From NCBI GenBank assembly GCA_013400115.1, contig VXBP01003489.1, positions 252,104 through 316,103 of the forward strand: a stretch of DNA of 64,000 bases, written 5' to 3'. Source of the DNA: Rhinopomastus cyanomelas (lineage: Eukaryota; Chordata; Aves; Bucerotiformes; Rhinopomastidae). The notes beneath the pieces were generated by a model. That model was not told where the DNA came from, ran no database searches, and saw only the letters and a list, made by a program, of their open reading frames with translations. Below, one piece after another: positions 50,893-61,107 of this stretch; positions within the stretch are counted from its first letter, which is position 1, and every line of letters starts with the position of its first letter. The position numbers and the translations under genes are program-made.

Positions 50893-50982
50893 CCCCACAG
50901 AGCTGAGACACCCCACAGAGCTGAGACACCCCACAGAGCTGAGACACCCCACAGAGCTGAGACACCCCACAGAGCTGAGACA
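50893..50982. repeat. Minisatellite, 5 perfect copies of an 18-bp unit
   Basis: The unit CCCCACAGAGCTGAGACA is repeated five times without a mismatch, then breaks off at CCCCTGGA. Because 18 is divisible by three, the minus frame stays open and reads a repeated hexapeptide (SALWGV). I see no sign that it is translated. Confidence 0.92.
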
Positions 50983-52160
50983 CCCCTGGAGCTCCTGCGG
51001 TCACTCATGCATGAGGCTGGCTTAAAGGCCACTGCTGCACCAGCACCAAGAGCAGTCATCTTCTGCACAGTGTCCACAGGGATCCAACAAGAACATCTCC
51101 TACCTGGCCACAATAACATCTATCTGGCCAGAATATATCTACTACTTGACCATCTTGCCTTGGCAACTCATTGGATACTCAAGGCTGCCTTGCAGGTGCG
51201 CGGGGTATACGTGCTACTCAGCCTGGAACGACTCTCATCCTAGTTTGCCCAATAGTTCAATTTCCTAGAGGGAAAGAAAAAATACAAACAAATCACTAGA
51301 AGACAGATGGCTGCATTTAGCAGCTTCTTTGTAGCTGTTTAGAAAAGAGGTCCTACCTGTAGTTCAATCACACAACAGAAATGAAGCAGAAATGCTGTGT
51401 CTGTGTGTGTATACGGAGAGCTCGCTTCACTTTTAAAGTCACCTAAATAATTGCCCAAGGTGAGGTGTCGTAAAGCCACCGAAGCTCACCCGGCCTTTGG
51501 AAGGAGCAGCTAATGTTCACATCCATCTCTGTGCTTCATTGAAGAGCTCCAAAGTGCTGAGCCAGCACCCAGGGCTGCCTGGGAGGGACGTGGTGGTTGA
51601 GGAGCGCTCTGCCCGCCTCGGTCGGCGTCTCATTCTTGCCAGAGCGGAGTGAGCCCGAGCACAGTAATGACAGCGGGGTAATGCATCCCCTGACTCCAGT
51701 AATGACTAATATAATTCTCTTCTGTGGACTCATTTACTTTCACCTACCCACAGATTATCAAAGCACCAGCCACCGGGGCTTCAGAGCAGATCGTGGGCAC
51801 AAAGAACCAGAGAGGCAACGGCACACGGAGCCGATGAAGGAGCATCAGGGGCTGCTGCTGCTGCATTCAGGCCCCACAGCTGCTGTGTTTTGGGGTCTCC
51901 TTGTTCTGCACTGGACTGTTCACTCTTCTAGCAGCACAGAGTTAGTCTGCCTTCATTTTTAAGGGAAAGGCTGGGTTATTCTTATTTAAATATTATACAT
52001 ATGCATAAATTATAGATAAATGATATTAAATAAATTATATTCATCTATAACAGTTTTATATATTCATACAGAGGTTTTACTATCTTGACATATATAAAAA
52101 TGATCTACATTCCTCTGCATAAATTAGCTGTATTCATACATAAATGATAAATACCCATAT
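50983..52160. other. Unique sequence ending in an AT-rich tract
   Basis: A TG-rich stretch lies at 51399-51412, and TA-rich sequence at 51980-52150. No gene is supported. Confidence 0.45.
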
Positions 52161-52265
52161 GTTGGACTTGATGATCTCAGAGGTCTTTTCCAGCCTCAAT
52201 AATGCTGAGATTTATATATAAAAATTTAGACTTGATCTCTCGAGATCCCTTCCAACTCCAGTCAT
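52161..52265 (+). mobile_element. Two tiny CR1 3' tails in an AT-rich tract
   Basis: GTTGGACTTGATGATCTCAG with AATAATGCTGAGA (52161-52212) is followed by TTAGACTTGATCTCTCGAGA with CTTCCAACTCCAGTCATGAG (52225-52265). Confidence 0.65.
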
Positions 52266-54500
52266 GAGGTATGTTTCTATTTATTTATGTAGAACCAGCT
52301 AAGATAATGATAATCAAATCTCATCTTCCCAGTGATACGTCTATCGATCAGGAAGAACAGTTGCAGCTCTCACAGGGCACTGGGGAACACACTGTGTATC
52401 CCTGTCCCTGCAGTCTTCATGGGAGTAAGGACAGAGTCTAATTAATTGCTGTCCTCTAACAAACCCAAACAACACAAAGTCCATCAGAGCACCTTTAGTG
52501 CTCTTAAAGCCCTGAGGGCACTCTGATAGGATCAGACAGGTCGTCTCTTTGCCTTCACTTAAGCCAAGCTTCCAGCTTGATGAACTTGGAGCCCTGTTGC
52601 CCCCTCACTTCTGTTAGACAGGTTTAAAAAGCAGCATTTAAAGAAGCCCAACTGCAAGAATCATCTCAAAATGAATAACCATCAATATTTAGCAAGTTAA
52701 ACCCTTAGATCTTCATGCAGCATCTCTACAAGCAGCGGATTTCCCATGGACATCGAGCTGAATTCCTTCAAGGGCCTTTTTCCAATGGGGAGTCCAGGCA
52801 AGATTGTGTTTATCCCTCTTCAGAACAACGTCCATTCATCACAGCTCGTTCCAAAAGATTTCTACATCTCCAACAAAATCTTGCCAAGTCTTGGGAAGCT
52901 TTTGGAGCAGCAGACTGCTTCTCCAGACTCTGTTCCCTTGCTTTGCAGACCCTACCCACCGCATTAGCCGGGCAGGATAATTTCAGTGCCCTGCTGACAT
53001 TTCTAAGGCAATTATTAGCTGCAGAGACAGGCAGCACTCAATTTCCCTCCCCTCAAAACATCCAGTACCTGTTATTTGATCATATCAGCTGTTGTCTTTT
53101 GCACAACACAAGTTCAACAGCTCCACTCTGAAGGTCAACCCGAGGGGTTTTTTTCCTCTTGTTTCTTTGCATTTTGCACAACCATGAGCTCTCAGCACAG
53201 CAGCCCCTCCTGTGGGAGCTCTGGAGGGCTCAGTCCTGGTCCAAAGACCATAAAGATCCCACCAGAGCAAACTCATAACGAGCTCTCTCCAGTCAGACCT
53301 TTTTTCCTAGGAGAGGAATCATTATGGACACTGCAGAAAGTGTGTAGCTCTTGAGTCTTACCTGGCCACGCGGTGAGTTGCTCCATTGTCCCTCTCAGAG
53401 CAGTCACTTCCCTCACAAGAACTGCATGAAGAGGAGGAGAACGACCTTCCCGGGATGAGTGCGGACTGTGATATAACAACATTGATTCCAGGAAGTGACT
53501 CTTTAAAAAACAAAAGACAAGCATGAAACTCATGACAGAAGACAGGAGATGAACTCATCTTGGAGAGGAGCCATCTTGAGTTTTGGTGTTACAGTCCAAG
53601 ACCAGATTTTATCAAATCTCATTGGCTCTAATTGCAGCCACAGTAATTTTAAGCTTTAATTTCTGTTACCTCTGAAGTCCCAGATAGGTTTTACAGAAAC
53701 CCTTTGAGCCTGAAGATGACAACCAACTACCATGAGGTAGCTCAGTTCATGCTGCAGTGACTTCTGCTTTGATCTAAAGCAACTCCTGATACGGATATGG
53801 AACCCTTCATGACCTTTAGCACCTAAAGTGTCACTTCAAGTCTACAGAACATTCCTACAACAGGCCTTCCTTCACTGCCAAGAGCAAGTTACGGGGTTCT
53901 TGCCCAAACCAGCACCAGTATAACCACAGCAGAAACTCAGCAAAGCATGAACTCATCCAGGAGACTGCACATAGAGATGCAATTTGCTCTCCTTGAACAG
54001 CACAATTCCCAGTAGCTGCAAAGAAAACCCAGAGTCTGGGTCTCATGCCAGTTTTACCTTTGATCCATCAAGCTGGCTTTGCACGTCGGTATTTCCCTGC
54101 AAGCTGCCTACACAAGACTCCTCCTTTCCTTGCAGAGAAGAAGATGTGAAGTTTTTCAGGTGACAACGTCAGACAATGCAGCATCTTCTGTGTGATAGCA
54201 GACCCAGCACTTCCAGCAGTTCATCAGAGCCTTTGCCTGGTGGCCAAGCCTATTTCTTCTAAAAACACCCAATAAACACTCAAAAAAAGAATCCAATTCA
54301 TTGAGTCCTAACCCCCTCTGTTGCATCATTCACCCTTCTGCTAAAAAAACTCAACAGGTTTAGCTTCACCTCAGGGTTTACATCTCAAAAGCTGCCTTTA
54401 GATAGAAGAAACAATGAAAAAAACCCATTTAATAAAGCTGGGTGGTTTCACCTCCTTCCTCCCCATCCCCACCCCATAGAGGTGTTTTCATTAAACTGCC
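52266..54500. other. Unique 3' flanking sequence
   Basis: There is no recognisable CR1 in 2.2 kb before the minisatellite. No exon or RNA gene is supported. Confidence 0.45.
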
Positions 54501-54834
54501 TCTTTTGTAGCCAAATAAATCGAGCTTCACCCAAACCCCTGTATTTTTGTAGCCAAATAAATTGAACTTCACCAAAACCAGGTATTTTTGTAGCCAAATA
54601 AATTGAACTTCACCAAAACCAGGTATTTTTGTAGCCAAATAAGTTGAGCTTCACTAATCCCAGGAATTTTTGTAGCCAGATAAATTGAACTTTGCCCAAT
54701 CCCAGGTATTTTTGTAGCCAAATAAGCTGAGCTTCACCCAAGCCCAGGTAATTTTTGTAGCCAAATCAATTGAGCTTCACCCAAGCCCAGGTGTCTTTGT
54801 AGCCAAATCAACTGAGCCTTGTCAAACCCAGGTG
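54501..54834. repeat. Minisatellite, about 8 copies of a 41-43 bp unit
   Basis: Eight head-to-tail copies each contain TTTTGTAGCCAAATAA followed by a GA(A/G)CTTCACC-like word and a CCAGGTA-like word. The second and third copies are nearly identical. The outer copies diverge (AAATCAATTGAG in the seventh, AAATCAACTGAG in the eighth). It starts about 130 bases beyond the distal poly(A) site of the gene to the right. The open frame running through it on the minus strand is only translated repeat. Confidence 0.9.
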
Positions 54835-54981
54835 TGTTATAAACTCCCAGAACAATTCTTTGGGCTGCAAGAGGTGAGATCAAGGAGAAACAGGACGAGG
54901 GATCATCCCCTTCCTGTGACACATCTAGAGAAACCATTCAAACAGTAGTTGGCTGTGGTGTCCCAACCACAAAATAACATG

Positions 54982-54987
54982 TTTATT
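54982..54987 (-). promoter_or_regulatory. Distal poly(A) signal AATAAA with GU-rich downstream element
   Basis: A second minus-strand AATAAA lies 56 bases beyond the first. It is followed at 54955-54975 by TTTTGTGGTTGGG, a good U/GU-rich downstream element. Cleavage would fall near 54965-54972. This pairing makes it the stronger candidate for the main 3' end. Confidence 0.45.
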
Positions 54988-55009
54988 TTTGCTTTCCACC
55001 ACTTTGTTG

Positions 55010-55036
55010 TTGTCGCTGTTGTTGTTGTCGTCGTCA
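55010..55036. repeat. GTT/GTC triplet repeat
   Basis: A run of GTT and GTC triplets on the plus strand (AAC and GAC on the minus strand) sits between the two poly(A) signals. If the distal site is used it is transcribed in the 3' UTR. It is imperfect, with one GCT interruption. Confidence 0.8.
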
Positions 55037-55037
55037 T

Positions 55038-55043
55038 TTTATT
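55038..55043 (-). promoter_or_regulatory. Proximal poly(A) signal AATAAA
   Basis: A canonical AATAAA on the minus strand lies about 1.14 kb after the stop codon. It is followed at once by a GAC/AAC triplet tract (55010-55036) rather than a clear GU-rich element, so it may be the weaker of the two signals. Confidence 0.45.
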
Positions 55044-56184
55044 GATAAAAACTACACAAAAACTAACTGATCATAATAATTAATTAAAAAAACAAAAAAA
55101 CCTCCCAACGTTTACACATTCTCCTGTGGTTTAGAAATTGTGTCAGCCAGTGAGTTGCCCCCAATACTCCTGCTTCAAAAAGATTTGTTGCCTTCCCATC
55201 CTTTTCCAAGCACACCGCTTCCATTTTGCCTCCCAAATGTCCGTTAATTTTGCTTAACGAGCAAGAGTCGTTAACTCCGTTGCATGTTTCCCCTCCCTTC
55301 TACTCTTTTTTTTTTGTTGTTTTGTTTTTAGAGCCCCAAACGTAATTGTAGTGTCGACAATGAAGCACAATGAAGACAGTAAAAATCAAAAGCCCCCTCC
55401 GTAGTGTACAGCCCGTGTCTGAAATGTACATGCACCCGAGTTGCTTTGTTTCTGCTGCATCAATTGCCAAGGTCCTTTTGGTTCAACACAAGCTTTAATG
55501 CCCATGTCTCAAAGTTTGAAATATTAGAGGTTGACCACTTCAAAAGAAACGGAAAGAAAAAGAAAACCAACCGCTGAACGGAAGAGAGAAAACAAAGAAA
55601 ACCCAAATATTTCCAGCTTTTCAAAAGAACAACAACAAAAAAACATGAAACGAATCTTTGAAGAGGAATAAACACTCCATGAGGAAACATGGCTGGCCCA
55701 CCCCACCCAAACGCTCGCCCTCCCTCCCCCTTTGATTTTTACCTGTGGTTCTCCTGCCCCGGAACCGTGCAATGTAGAAAAATCAAATATACAAACAAAA
55801 CTCTTAATCCATCCCTTTTTATGCCGCTAGAGTGAAATCTACGTGTTGTTTTTGCTTTGTTTTGTTTGTTTGTTTCTCTTTTGCGGTTTTGTTGGTTTTT
55901 TTTAATAAGAACTGGACAATCTCTCCTTTAATATTTACAGTTGAGGAATTTGTTTTTCGAAAGTTTAAAGCAAAGAAAATCCTGAAGTTCTTGGCAGGCG
56001 CTGCGCCGGAGAGCTCTTCCCCCAGTTCGGCGGAGTCTGCGCTGTCCCCCTTCCCTTTGTCCGTGCCGGAAGGTTTGTACATGGAATGGTGGGTTTGAGG
56101 TTGTTGCCCCGATCTCTTGCGAGATGAAGGGCCCTCAGAAGGACTCCCCGCTCCGCTCCGTCCCCGAAGGAGCCGCCTCCATCC

Positions 56185-56406
56185 TCAGTTTGGTATTCTC
56201 TCGATGTAAATGGCCGGCGCGGCCGAGCGTGCAATTGTCGCTATGAAGCTGTGGTCTCGACTCAGTTCCAGGTTGGTGGTCTCAGCCTGCTCCCGGGACA
56301 TGGTGTCGTACCCCTTATTTACATGGAGAGGCTTGTGAGCCTGGCAGTAGCCGATCACCGGCTGGTCGTAACTGTAATAGGGTAAAGTCTTCATGTGGTG
56401 AGGAAC
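56185..56406 (-). CDS. Last coding exon of an unrecognised conserved vertebrate gene
   Basis: On the minus strand a pyrimidine-rich tract ending in CAG (56407-56436) is followed by a 73-codon open frame, starting in phase 0 with Val-Pro-His-His-Met-Lys, and a TGA stop at 56185-56187. The peptide has a Tyr-rich start (PYYSYDQPVIGY), a central GYDTMSREQ, and a hydrophobic end, SAAPAIYIERIPN. No membrane span, signal peptide or zinc-finger spacing is visible in this piece. Composition and codon use look like real coding sequence, with GC-ending codons and no CR1 similarity, unlike the other open frames in the window. The upstream Met at 56436 lies in the splice-site tract, so I start the exon at 56406. 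I do not recognise the family. The Tyr-rich, non-globular character would fit the cytoplasmic tail of a receptor or adhesion protein, but that is inference. All upstream exons must lie more than 7.5 kb away, in the intron or beyond the right edge. Confidence 0.7.
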   Translation of the reverse strand, partial: VPHHMKTLPYYSYDQPVIGYCQAHKPLHVNKGYDTMSREQAETTNLELSRDHSFIATIARSAAPAIYIERIPN

Positions 56407-56436
56407 CTGACCAGAGAAACAGATCGAGAGAAACAC
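56407..56436 (-). other. 3' splice acceptor of the terminal exon
   Basis: Read on the minus strand, this stretch is T/C-rich (two TTTCTCT-like runs) and ends in GGTCAG directly before the phase-0 codon GTT. This is a normal polypyrimidine tract plus AG acceptor and is the reason the exon is not extended to the Met at 56436. Confidence 0.65.
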
Positions 56437-56448
56437 GTCAATGAAACT

Positions 56449-56640
56449 TTGTCCTGGAAAGGGTCCTCAGGCTTTGGAACAGGCTGCCCAGGGAGGGGGC
56501 TGGATCACCATCCCCGGACAGGGTTTCATAGCTGGGGAGATCTGGAGCTCAGATACAGGGCTTAGCAGTGGATCGGGACAGTTGAGTTTGCGGCTGGACT
56601 TAATGGGCTTGGAGGTCTTTTCCAACCTAAACAATCCCGT
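56449..56640 (+). mobile_element. CR1 3' end in the presumed intron
   Basis: GGAACAGGCTGCCCAGGGAG, GGCTGGATCACCATCCCCGG and TTTTCCAACCTAAACAATCC. It begins about 40 bases upstream of the terminal exon, on the opposite strand to the gene. Confidence 0.8.
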
Positions 56641-56786
56641 GATGAAGCGCTCAGCCATGGGTTTGGGCAGCAGCTACGAGAGCCTCCAGCTCACCGTGCG
56701 CTCAGCTCCTGCTCCTCCACCACACTGCTCCTGCAGCAGGAGAAACCTTTGAGGCTTCTAGGTTGCCTGTGGCATGTGCAGGTCAC

Positions 56787-56905
56787 AGCATCCCAGCGCA
56801 TACCAGGTTGGAAGGGACCTCAAGGATCGTCTAGTCCCATCTTTGAAGCTATAGAAGTAGTTTAAAAGAGACAACCCAGCGCCCTGTCAAGCTGAGCACT
56901 GGTCA
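56787..56905 (-). mobile_element. Diverged CR1 3' end
   Basis: CCAGGTTGGAAGGGACCTCA, then AGGATCGTCTAGTCCCATCT and AGCGCCCTGTCAAGCTGAG. Confidence 0.65.
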
Positions 56906-58517
56906 AGGTTCCTCTTGAGTGGGACTACTCACAGCAGCCAGCCAGTGGGTCCCTGCTTGTGGCTGAAAGGCCATGCGATCGCTCTACCGCGTGCACTGTG
57001 CTGACACCCAGCTCAGAGGGGGCAATGCTCGTTTGGGGGACTGTATTTATAGGAACATTCCCAGGGAGGCGTTGCATGCTGCATTCTGACCTCCTTCTGG
57101 ACAACCTGACTACAAAGTGGAAGCTACTGGTAGCACAAACCTTTTAAAAACTGGCCTCAGGAGGGGCTGAGCGTTTCTGCACAGTTCAGACCAGCCTGAG
57201 CCCGTGAAAGGAACTTGAAAACCCAAGTGCCAGCGTGTGTGGCTTTCAGCACAGCTGGAACACGTGTCTACTCCTCCTGTGACAAAGCCACCTGCCCAAG
57301 GTCATGGATTCCTGGGCTCTTTATCTGACAACCTCACCTAGAGAAACACTATCTGAGCCGCTCGACTGATGCTCTCTGGAGCTGAGCAGACCCACAACTG
57401 GTGAAAACACTCATGGACTGGAAAAATCTGCAAGAAATCTCCCCAATCCCAGCTCTTTTCTTTATAGAAACCCTGAGAAACTGCCAGCAGCACCCCCCCA
57501 CCCCTTCTTTTTTATTTTTCCCATGTTCAGCGCTTGCAAATGTTAATTCTAAAACTAAATATGATTTATGGCCCAACATCAGATACAAACCTTTGCAGAT
57601 AATTTTATCATCTGCAAGAGATGAGCTGATCAAGCTGAAATATGCTCTTAGGGGGAGCAAAGCCACGCGCCGCAGGAGACACTGGTTTACTCTGAGCTCG
57701 TTACAGCTGGAGAGATCCTACACAATCGCTCAAGCTTGCAAAGAAACCAAACCTGTTTTGTTTTCCCTGCTGAACTTCATGCAAAGACAACAGAGCTAAC
57801 TTCCCACCCTTTCCCCACGCACGGAAGTCATTCAAAAAGGGTAGTAAAACCAGCTAAGGCAGTAAGAGCGATGGTGAGTTCTGTGGGGTCAGAGATCCCC
57901 CTGCATTTAGATCTGCTCAGCAGTTAGATTGCTCCCCCTGCTTCTCTGCAGAAGGCTGGAGGGGTTCCAAATCTCTCTGCACTAGCTGGAATTCAGCTGA
58001 AAATGTCCCTTCCCGTGACAGCTGAGTGGCAGGAAGGCAGCAGACGAGCTGCTCAGTAGAATTTGATGGGACAAGTGCGTTCGCTCGTGGATCAAACTCA
58101 GCCGCGGCGCAAGAAGCTGCGGCTCCCTCTGGATGCAGCGATACCTGGGCCAGGTCCTGTCAGGGTCTGGACCTTTAGGGCGTCTCTTTACGGCCCTATA
58201 AAAGCCAAGGACTGTTTGTGTGTTGAGATTGAGGTCCTGGCACTGGCAGCAATAACCCACGGCACATTAACCACCCGAGTCCTGCACACGGCACCGTCCC
58301 CTTCTTTTCCCTGACACGGGGTCAGAAGGATCAGGATCTCAACATCATCCCTGAACGTGGATAAACATGGATCCTGCTCAGCTATTTCTCAGCAGGTTTA
58401 TGGAGTCTCTCACTGCTTGTTATTTAGACACAAGGTTTACCTGCACCTGAATTCACGTCAACAAGGGTTGCTCTGCCACAGGTGTTCCAGCATAAAGTGC
58501 TTGTGTCAGGCAACCCA
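56906..58517. other. Presumed intron sequence, possible conserved block (57520-57720)
   Basis: The part 57520-57720 is repeat-free and AT-rich with a CpG cluster (GCCACGCGCCGCAGG). No exon with two splice sites is seen on the minus strand. Confidence 0.35.
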
Positions 58518-58740
58518 CGAGATCGAGGGTGTCACTCGTACGTTTGCAGATGACACCAAGTTGGGTGGGAGTGGTCATCTGCCAGAGGGTGGGGAGGCTC
58601 TTCAGAGAGACTTGGACGGATTGGAGCGATGGGCCAGTGTTAACGGCAGGAGCTTCAATAAGGCCAAGGGCCAGGTCCTCCACTTGGGCCACAACAACCC
58701 CCTGCAATGCTACAGGCTTGGGGACGGGTGGCTTCCTAGG
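58518..58740 (+). mobile_element. CR1 ORF2 reverse-transcriptase fragment
   Basis: The plus frame reads TFADDTKLGG, ALQRDLDGLERWASVN and QVLHLGHNNPLQCYRLGDGW. This is the CR1 reverse transcriptase around and after the catalytic F-A-D-D box. It is the only catalytic RT stretch I can find in the window. The part upstream of the FADD box is missing, and the frame joins abruptly to the far C-terminal and 3' UTR part at about 58740, so most of the region between was deleted. It cannot encode an active enzyme. Confidence 0.85.
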
Positions 58741-58896
58741 GGGGTGCTTGAGTCGAGTCGCCATGCTTGGATGTGTTTAAAGATTGTTTGGATGAGGTGT
58801 TGAGGGATTTGGTTTAAGGGTGAACTTGTAAGGTGGGGTGGATGGTTGGACTCGATGATCCCAGGGGTCTTTTCCAACCAGAGCGATTCTGTGATT
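58741..58896 (+). mobile_element. CR1 3' end joined to the RT fragment
   Basis: TGCTTGGATGTGTTTAAAGA, GGTTTAAGGGTGAACTTGTA, GGTTGGACTCGATGATCCCA and AGAGCGATTCTGTGATTATG. It probably belongs to the same insertion as 58518-58740, with an internal deletion. Confidence 0.83.
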
Positions 58897-59250
58897 ATGT
58901 TCCAGTGCTCTGTCACCCTCATTGGGAAGAAGTTCCTTCTGATATTGATGTGGAACCTCCTGTGTTCCAGCTGACACCCGTTGCCCCTTGTCCTATCACT
59001 AGATGACACCGAGCAGAGCCTGGCTCCATCCTCCTGACACCCACCCCTCACATATTTATAGACATTCAAGAGGTCACCCCTCAGTCTCCTCTTCTCCAAG
59101 CTCAAGAGACCCAGCTCCCTCAGCCTCTCCTCATAAGGGAGGTGCTCCACCTCCTTCATCAACCCTGTTGCTCTATGCTGGGCTCCTTCCAGCAGCTCCA
59201 CATCCCTCTTGAACTGCAGAGCCCAGCACTGGACACGTATTTCCATGTTT
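58897..59250 (-). mobile_element. Young CR1 ORF2 fragment lacking its 3' end
   Basis: TCCAGTGCTCTGTCACCCTC opens it. The minus frame reads MKEVEHLPYEERLRELGLLS, then DGARLCSVSSSDRTRGNGCQ. The 3' UTR is replaced by the tail of the oppositely oriented CR1. Confidence 0.9.
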
Positions 59251-60307
59251 CATGGAAACTCAACGGATACCAAACAACCCCCTCTCTTTCACATCATCTG
59301 TCACAGCATCTGCCTCTGTTCTCGGCTTCATGTGTTTGCTGATGGTTTTGCTCCATGAGAGCCCAGTCTGCTGGAGTTCAGGGCTGGACACAGGATGCCA
59401 AGAGCTTTCTGTATGCTCACAGCATTTGCTGAATCATTTCTGTCTCAATTTCTAAACAGATGCTGTCTCACACTACTTGAAGGCCTCTCCATCAAGAGAT
59501 TCTTCCAGAAAACCAAGTTCTCCTTTGTGACTGCAGCTCCTGCTCAAGCATTTTCCTCCGTGCTCACGGCAACGGACTCGCTGCAGCAAAGACCAGGTGA
59601 GGATCAGACAGAGATTGACTCTGTGTCTCACTCAGAACTACTCACACTCCAGCAAGATCTAACCACTAGCAGTCCCCAGGTGCAAAGAATTTCCCAGCAA
59701 ACTGTGAAATCAAATCTTGGCCACACAAGTTTTCAGAACAGATCTGTTTTGTACTGGAAATATGACAAGTCCCTCTCTTGCAGAAAGATCTCCCACCACT
59801 GCTCATCCAGAGAGAAGGAAATTCTTCTGCAGAAACACGGGTGGTGGGGGATGTCTACTAACTCATTACCAGGATCACCTACAAGAGGACAGGGATATGA
59901 TGTAAAGGCAGGACCAACAAGCCCCACAGGGTTTCTGGGGAAGTCTGTGCTAGGATGGAGAGCACTTTATTCTTTCCCCTGAAGGGAGACTGGTTCAAGG
60001 GCACAAACTGTCACCGGCTCCTCAGACAACTAAGTGCTTTGGCAAGAACCTCGAACCTGGAGGCTGGCAGTAGAAGTGATGGACTTTGTGGGACCCAGGC
60101 TGTCTCAGGCTGGGCACCTTGGCTTTACACAGACACTGTTTAGACGCTGCAGGTTTCATGTCATCAGTTCTGCTGCCTCTGTTTGTAAAGAAAGACCGCT
60201 CTGTTTTGAAAACAAAGACACACTCCATTCATCCTGAAGGAAAAGGCCACAGGACAATCAGCACTGTCTTGCAGCAGGACATATTTTGCTTCTACAACAA
60301 CCCCTAA
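59251..60307. other. Presumed intron sequence
   Basis: A 195-codon plus frame (59395-59982) runs against the gene's strand and shows no motif. No repeat is recognised. Confidence 0.4.
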
Positions 60308-60400
60308 AATCATAGAATCACAGAGTGGCCCCGGTCGGAAGGAACCTCCAAAGGTCATCCAGTCCAACGCCCCTGCAGTGAGCAGGGACAGCACGCAGTT
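60308..60400 (-). mobile_element. CR1 3' tail
   Basis: TCATAGAATCACAGAGTGGC, GGAAGGAACCTCCAAAGGTC and ATCCAGTCCAACGCCCCTGC. Confidence 0.8.
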
Positions 60401-60497
60401 TTCACTGGCTAGAAAGCAAAAGCAAGGCTGGGAAGTTACCTGCCACCACATCAGAAGCCAAGAACAGCCCTGGGATCCTCAATCCCCCATTTTGTGG

Positions 60498-60612
60498 GGG
60501 TGTTTGTGGTGTTTAAAGATCTGATCTGGTGGTGAACTTGGTAGAGTAGGGTCGTTGGTTGGACTTGATCTCAAAGGTCTTTTCCTACCTGGATGATTCA
60601 ATGATTCTAAGT
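60498..60612 (+). mobile_element. CR1 3' tail
   Basis: TGTGGTGTTTAAAGATCTGA, GGTCGTTGGTTGGACTTGAT and CCTGGATGATTCAATGATTC. Confidence 0.78.
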
Positions 60613-60687
60613 TTTCACTTTGATCATGAAGGAGGTTTTTTGGGTTGTTCTTGATTCTAGAAGCATTGTGACTACTAACTTGTGAGC

Positions 60688-61107
60688 TCTCTGCCCAAAA
60701 CCTTGTTCAGCCTCCCCTTGAACAGCTCCAGGGATGGGGTCTCACCCACCTCCCTAGACAACCTGTTCCAGTGCTCAACCCCCCTCCTGCTAAAGAACTT
60801 CTTCCTAACACCCCATTTCAATCTGCCCTTCTCTAATGTGAAACCATTGCCCTTTGTCAACAGCCCCTCTGCAGCCTTCTTGTAGCCCCCTTCAGCTACT
60901 GGAAGGTCCCCAGAAGGTTCCCCAGAGCCTTCTCCTCTCCAGACTGAACAACCCCAACCACCTCAGGCTGTCTTTGCAGGAGAGGTGTTCCAGCCTCCGG
61001 CCATCTTCATGGCCTCCTCTGGACCCCTCCTCTGGACCAGCATGAATGTTCTCCAGCAGCTGAACATCGTTTGGCCTCACATCAGCTGGTGCTCTACAGC
61101 CCAGGTA
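60688..61107 (-). mobile_element. CR1 ORF2 end, 420 bp
   Basis: The minus frame reads KGNGFTLEKGRLKWGVRKKF, then GVEHWNRLSREVGETPSLEL. GGAGAGGTGTTCCAGCCTCC marks the upstream side. The 3' UTR is short or absent. Confidence 0.85.

Larger units (their letters stand above)
54965..56184 (-). other. Probable 3' UTR of the terminal exon
   Basis: About 1.2 kb from the stop codon to the poly(A) signals contains no CR1, in contrast to the flanks on both sides. The first 200 bases after the stop are GC-rich with several CpGs (GCGCCGG-type words). After that it becomes A/T-rich on the minus strand, with long A- and CAAA-type runs around 55840-55910 and an A run at 55305-55315. The absence of repeats and the poly(A) signals at its left end support a UTR. 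The exact end is inferred. Confidence 0.55.

Noticed and set aside
54501..54834. Regular repeats that could be mistaken for a CRISPR array
   Set aside because: The units are contiguous without unique spacers and the genome is vertebrate.
54429..54937. Minus-strand open frames with repeated FGYKN and WLQ-type words
   Set aside because: They are translations of the 41-bp minisatellite, whose unit length varies and does not hold one frame.
55819..56082. 87-codon minus frame after the terminal exon
   Set aside because: It lies in the 3' UTR. Its end is a Lys, Thr and Gln-rich translation of A-rich UTR sequence.
56407..56436. In-frame Met upstream of the terminal exon as a possible start codon
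   Set aside because: The stretch is a polypyrimidine tract plus AG acceptor, so the upstream codons are intron.
58518..58740. Possible functional reverse-transcriptase gene
   Set aside because: Only about 70 residues of the CR1 RT remain, with the upstream part missing and most of the downstream part deleted.
59395..59982. 195-codon plus-strand open frame in the presumed intron
   Set aside because: It lies on the strand opposite to the gene, has no motif and no splice or poly(A) support.
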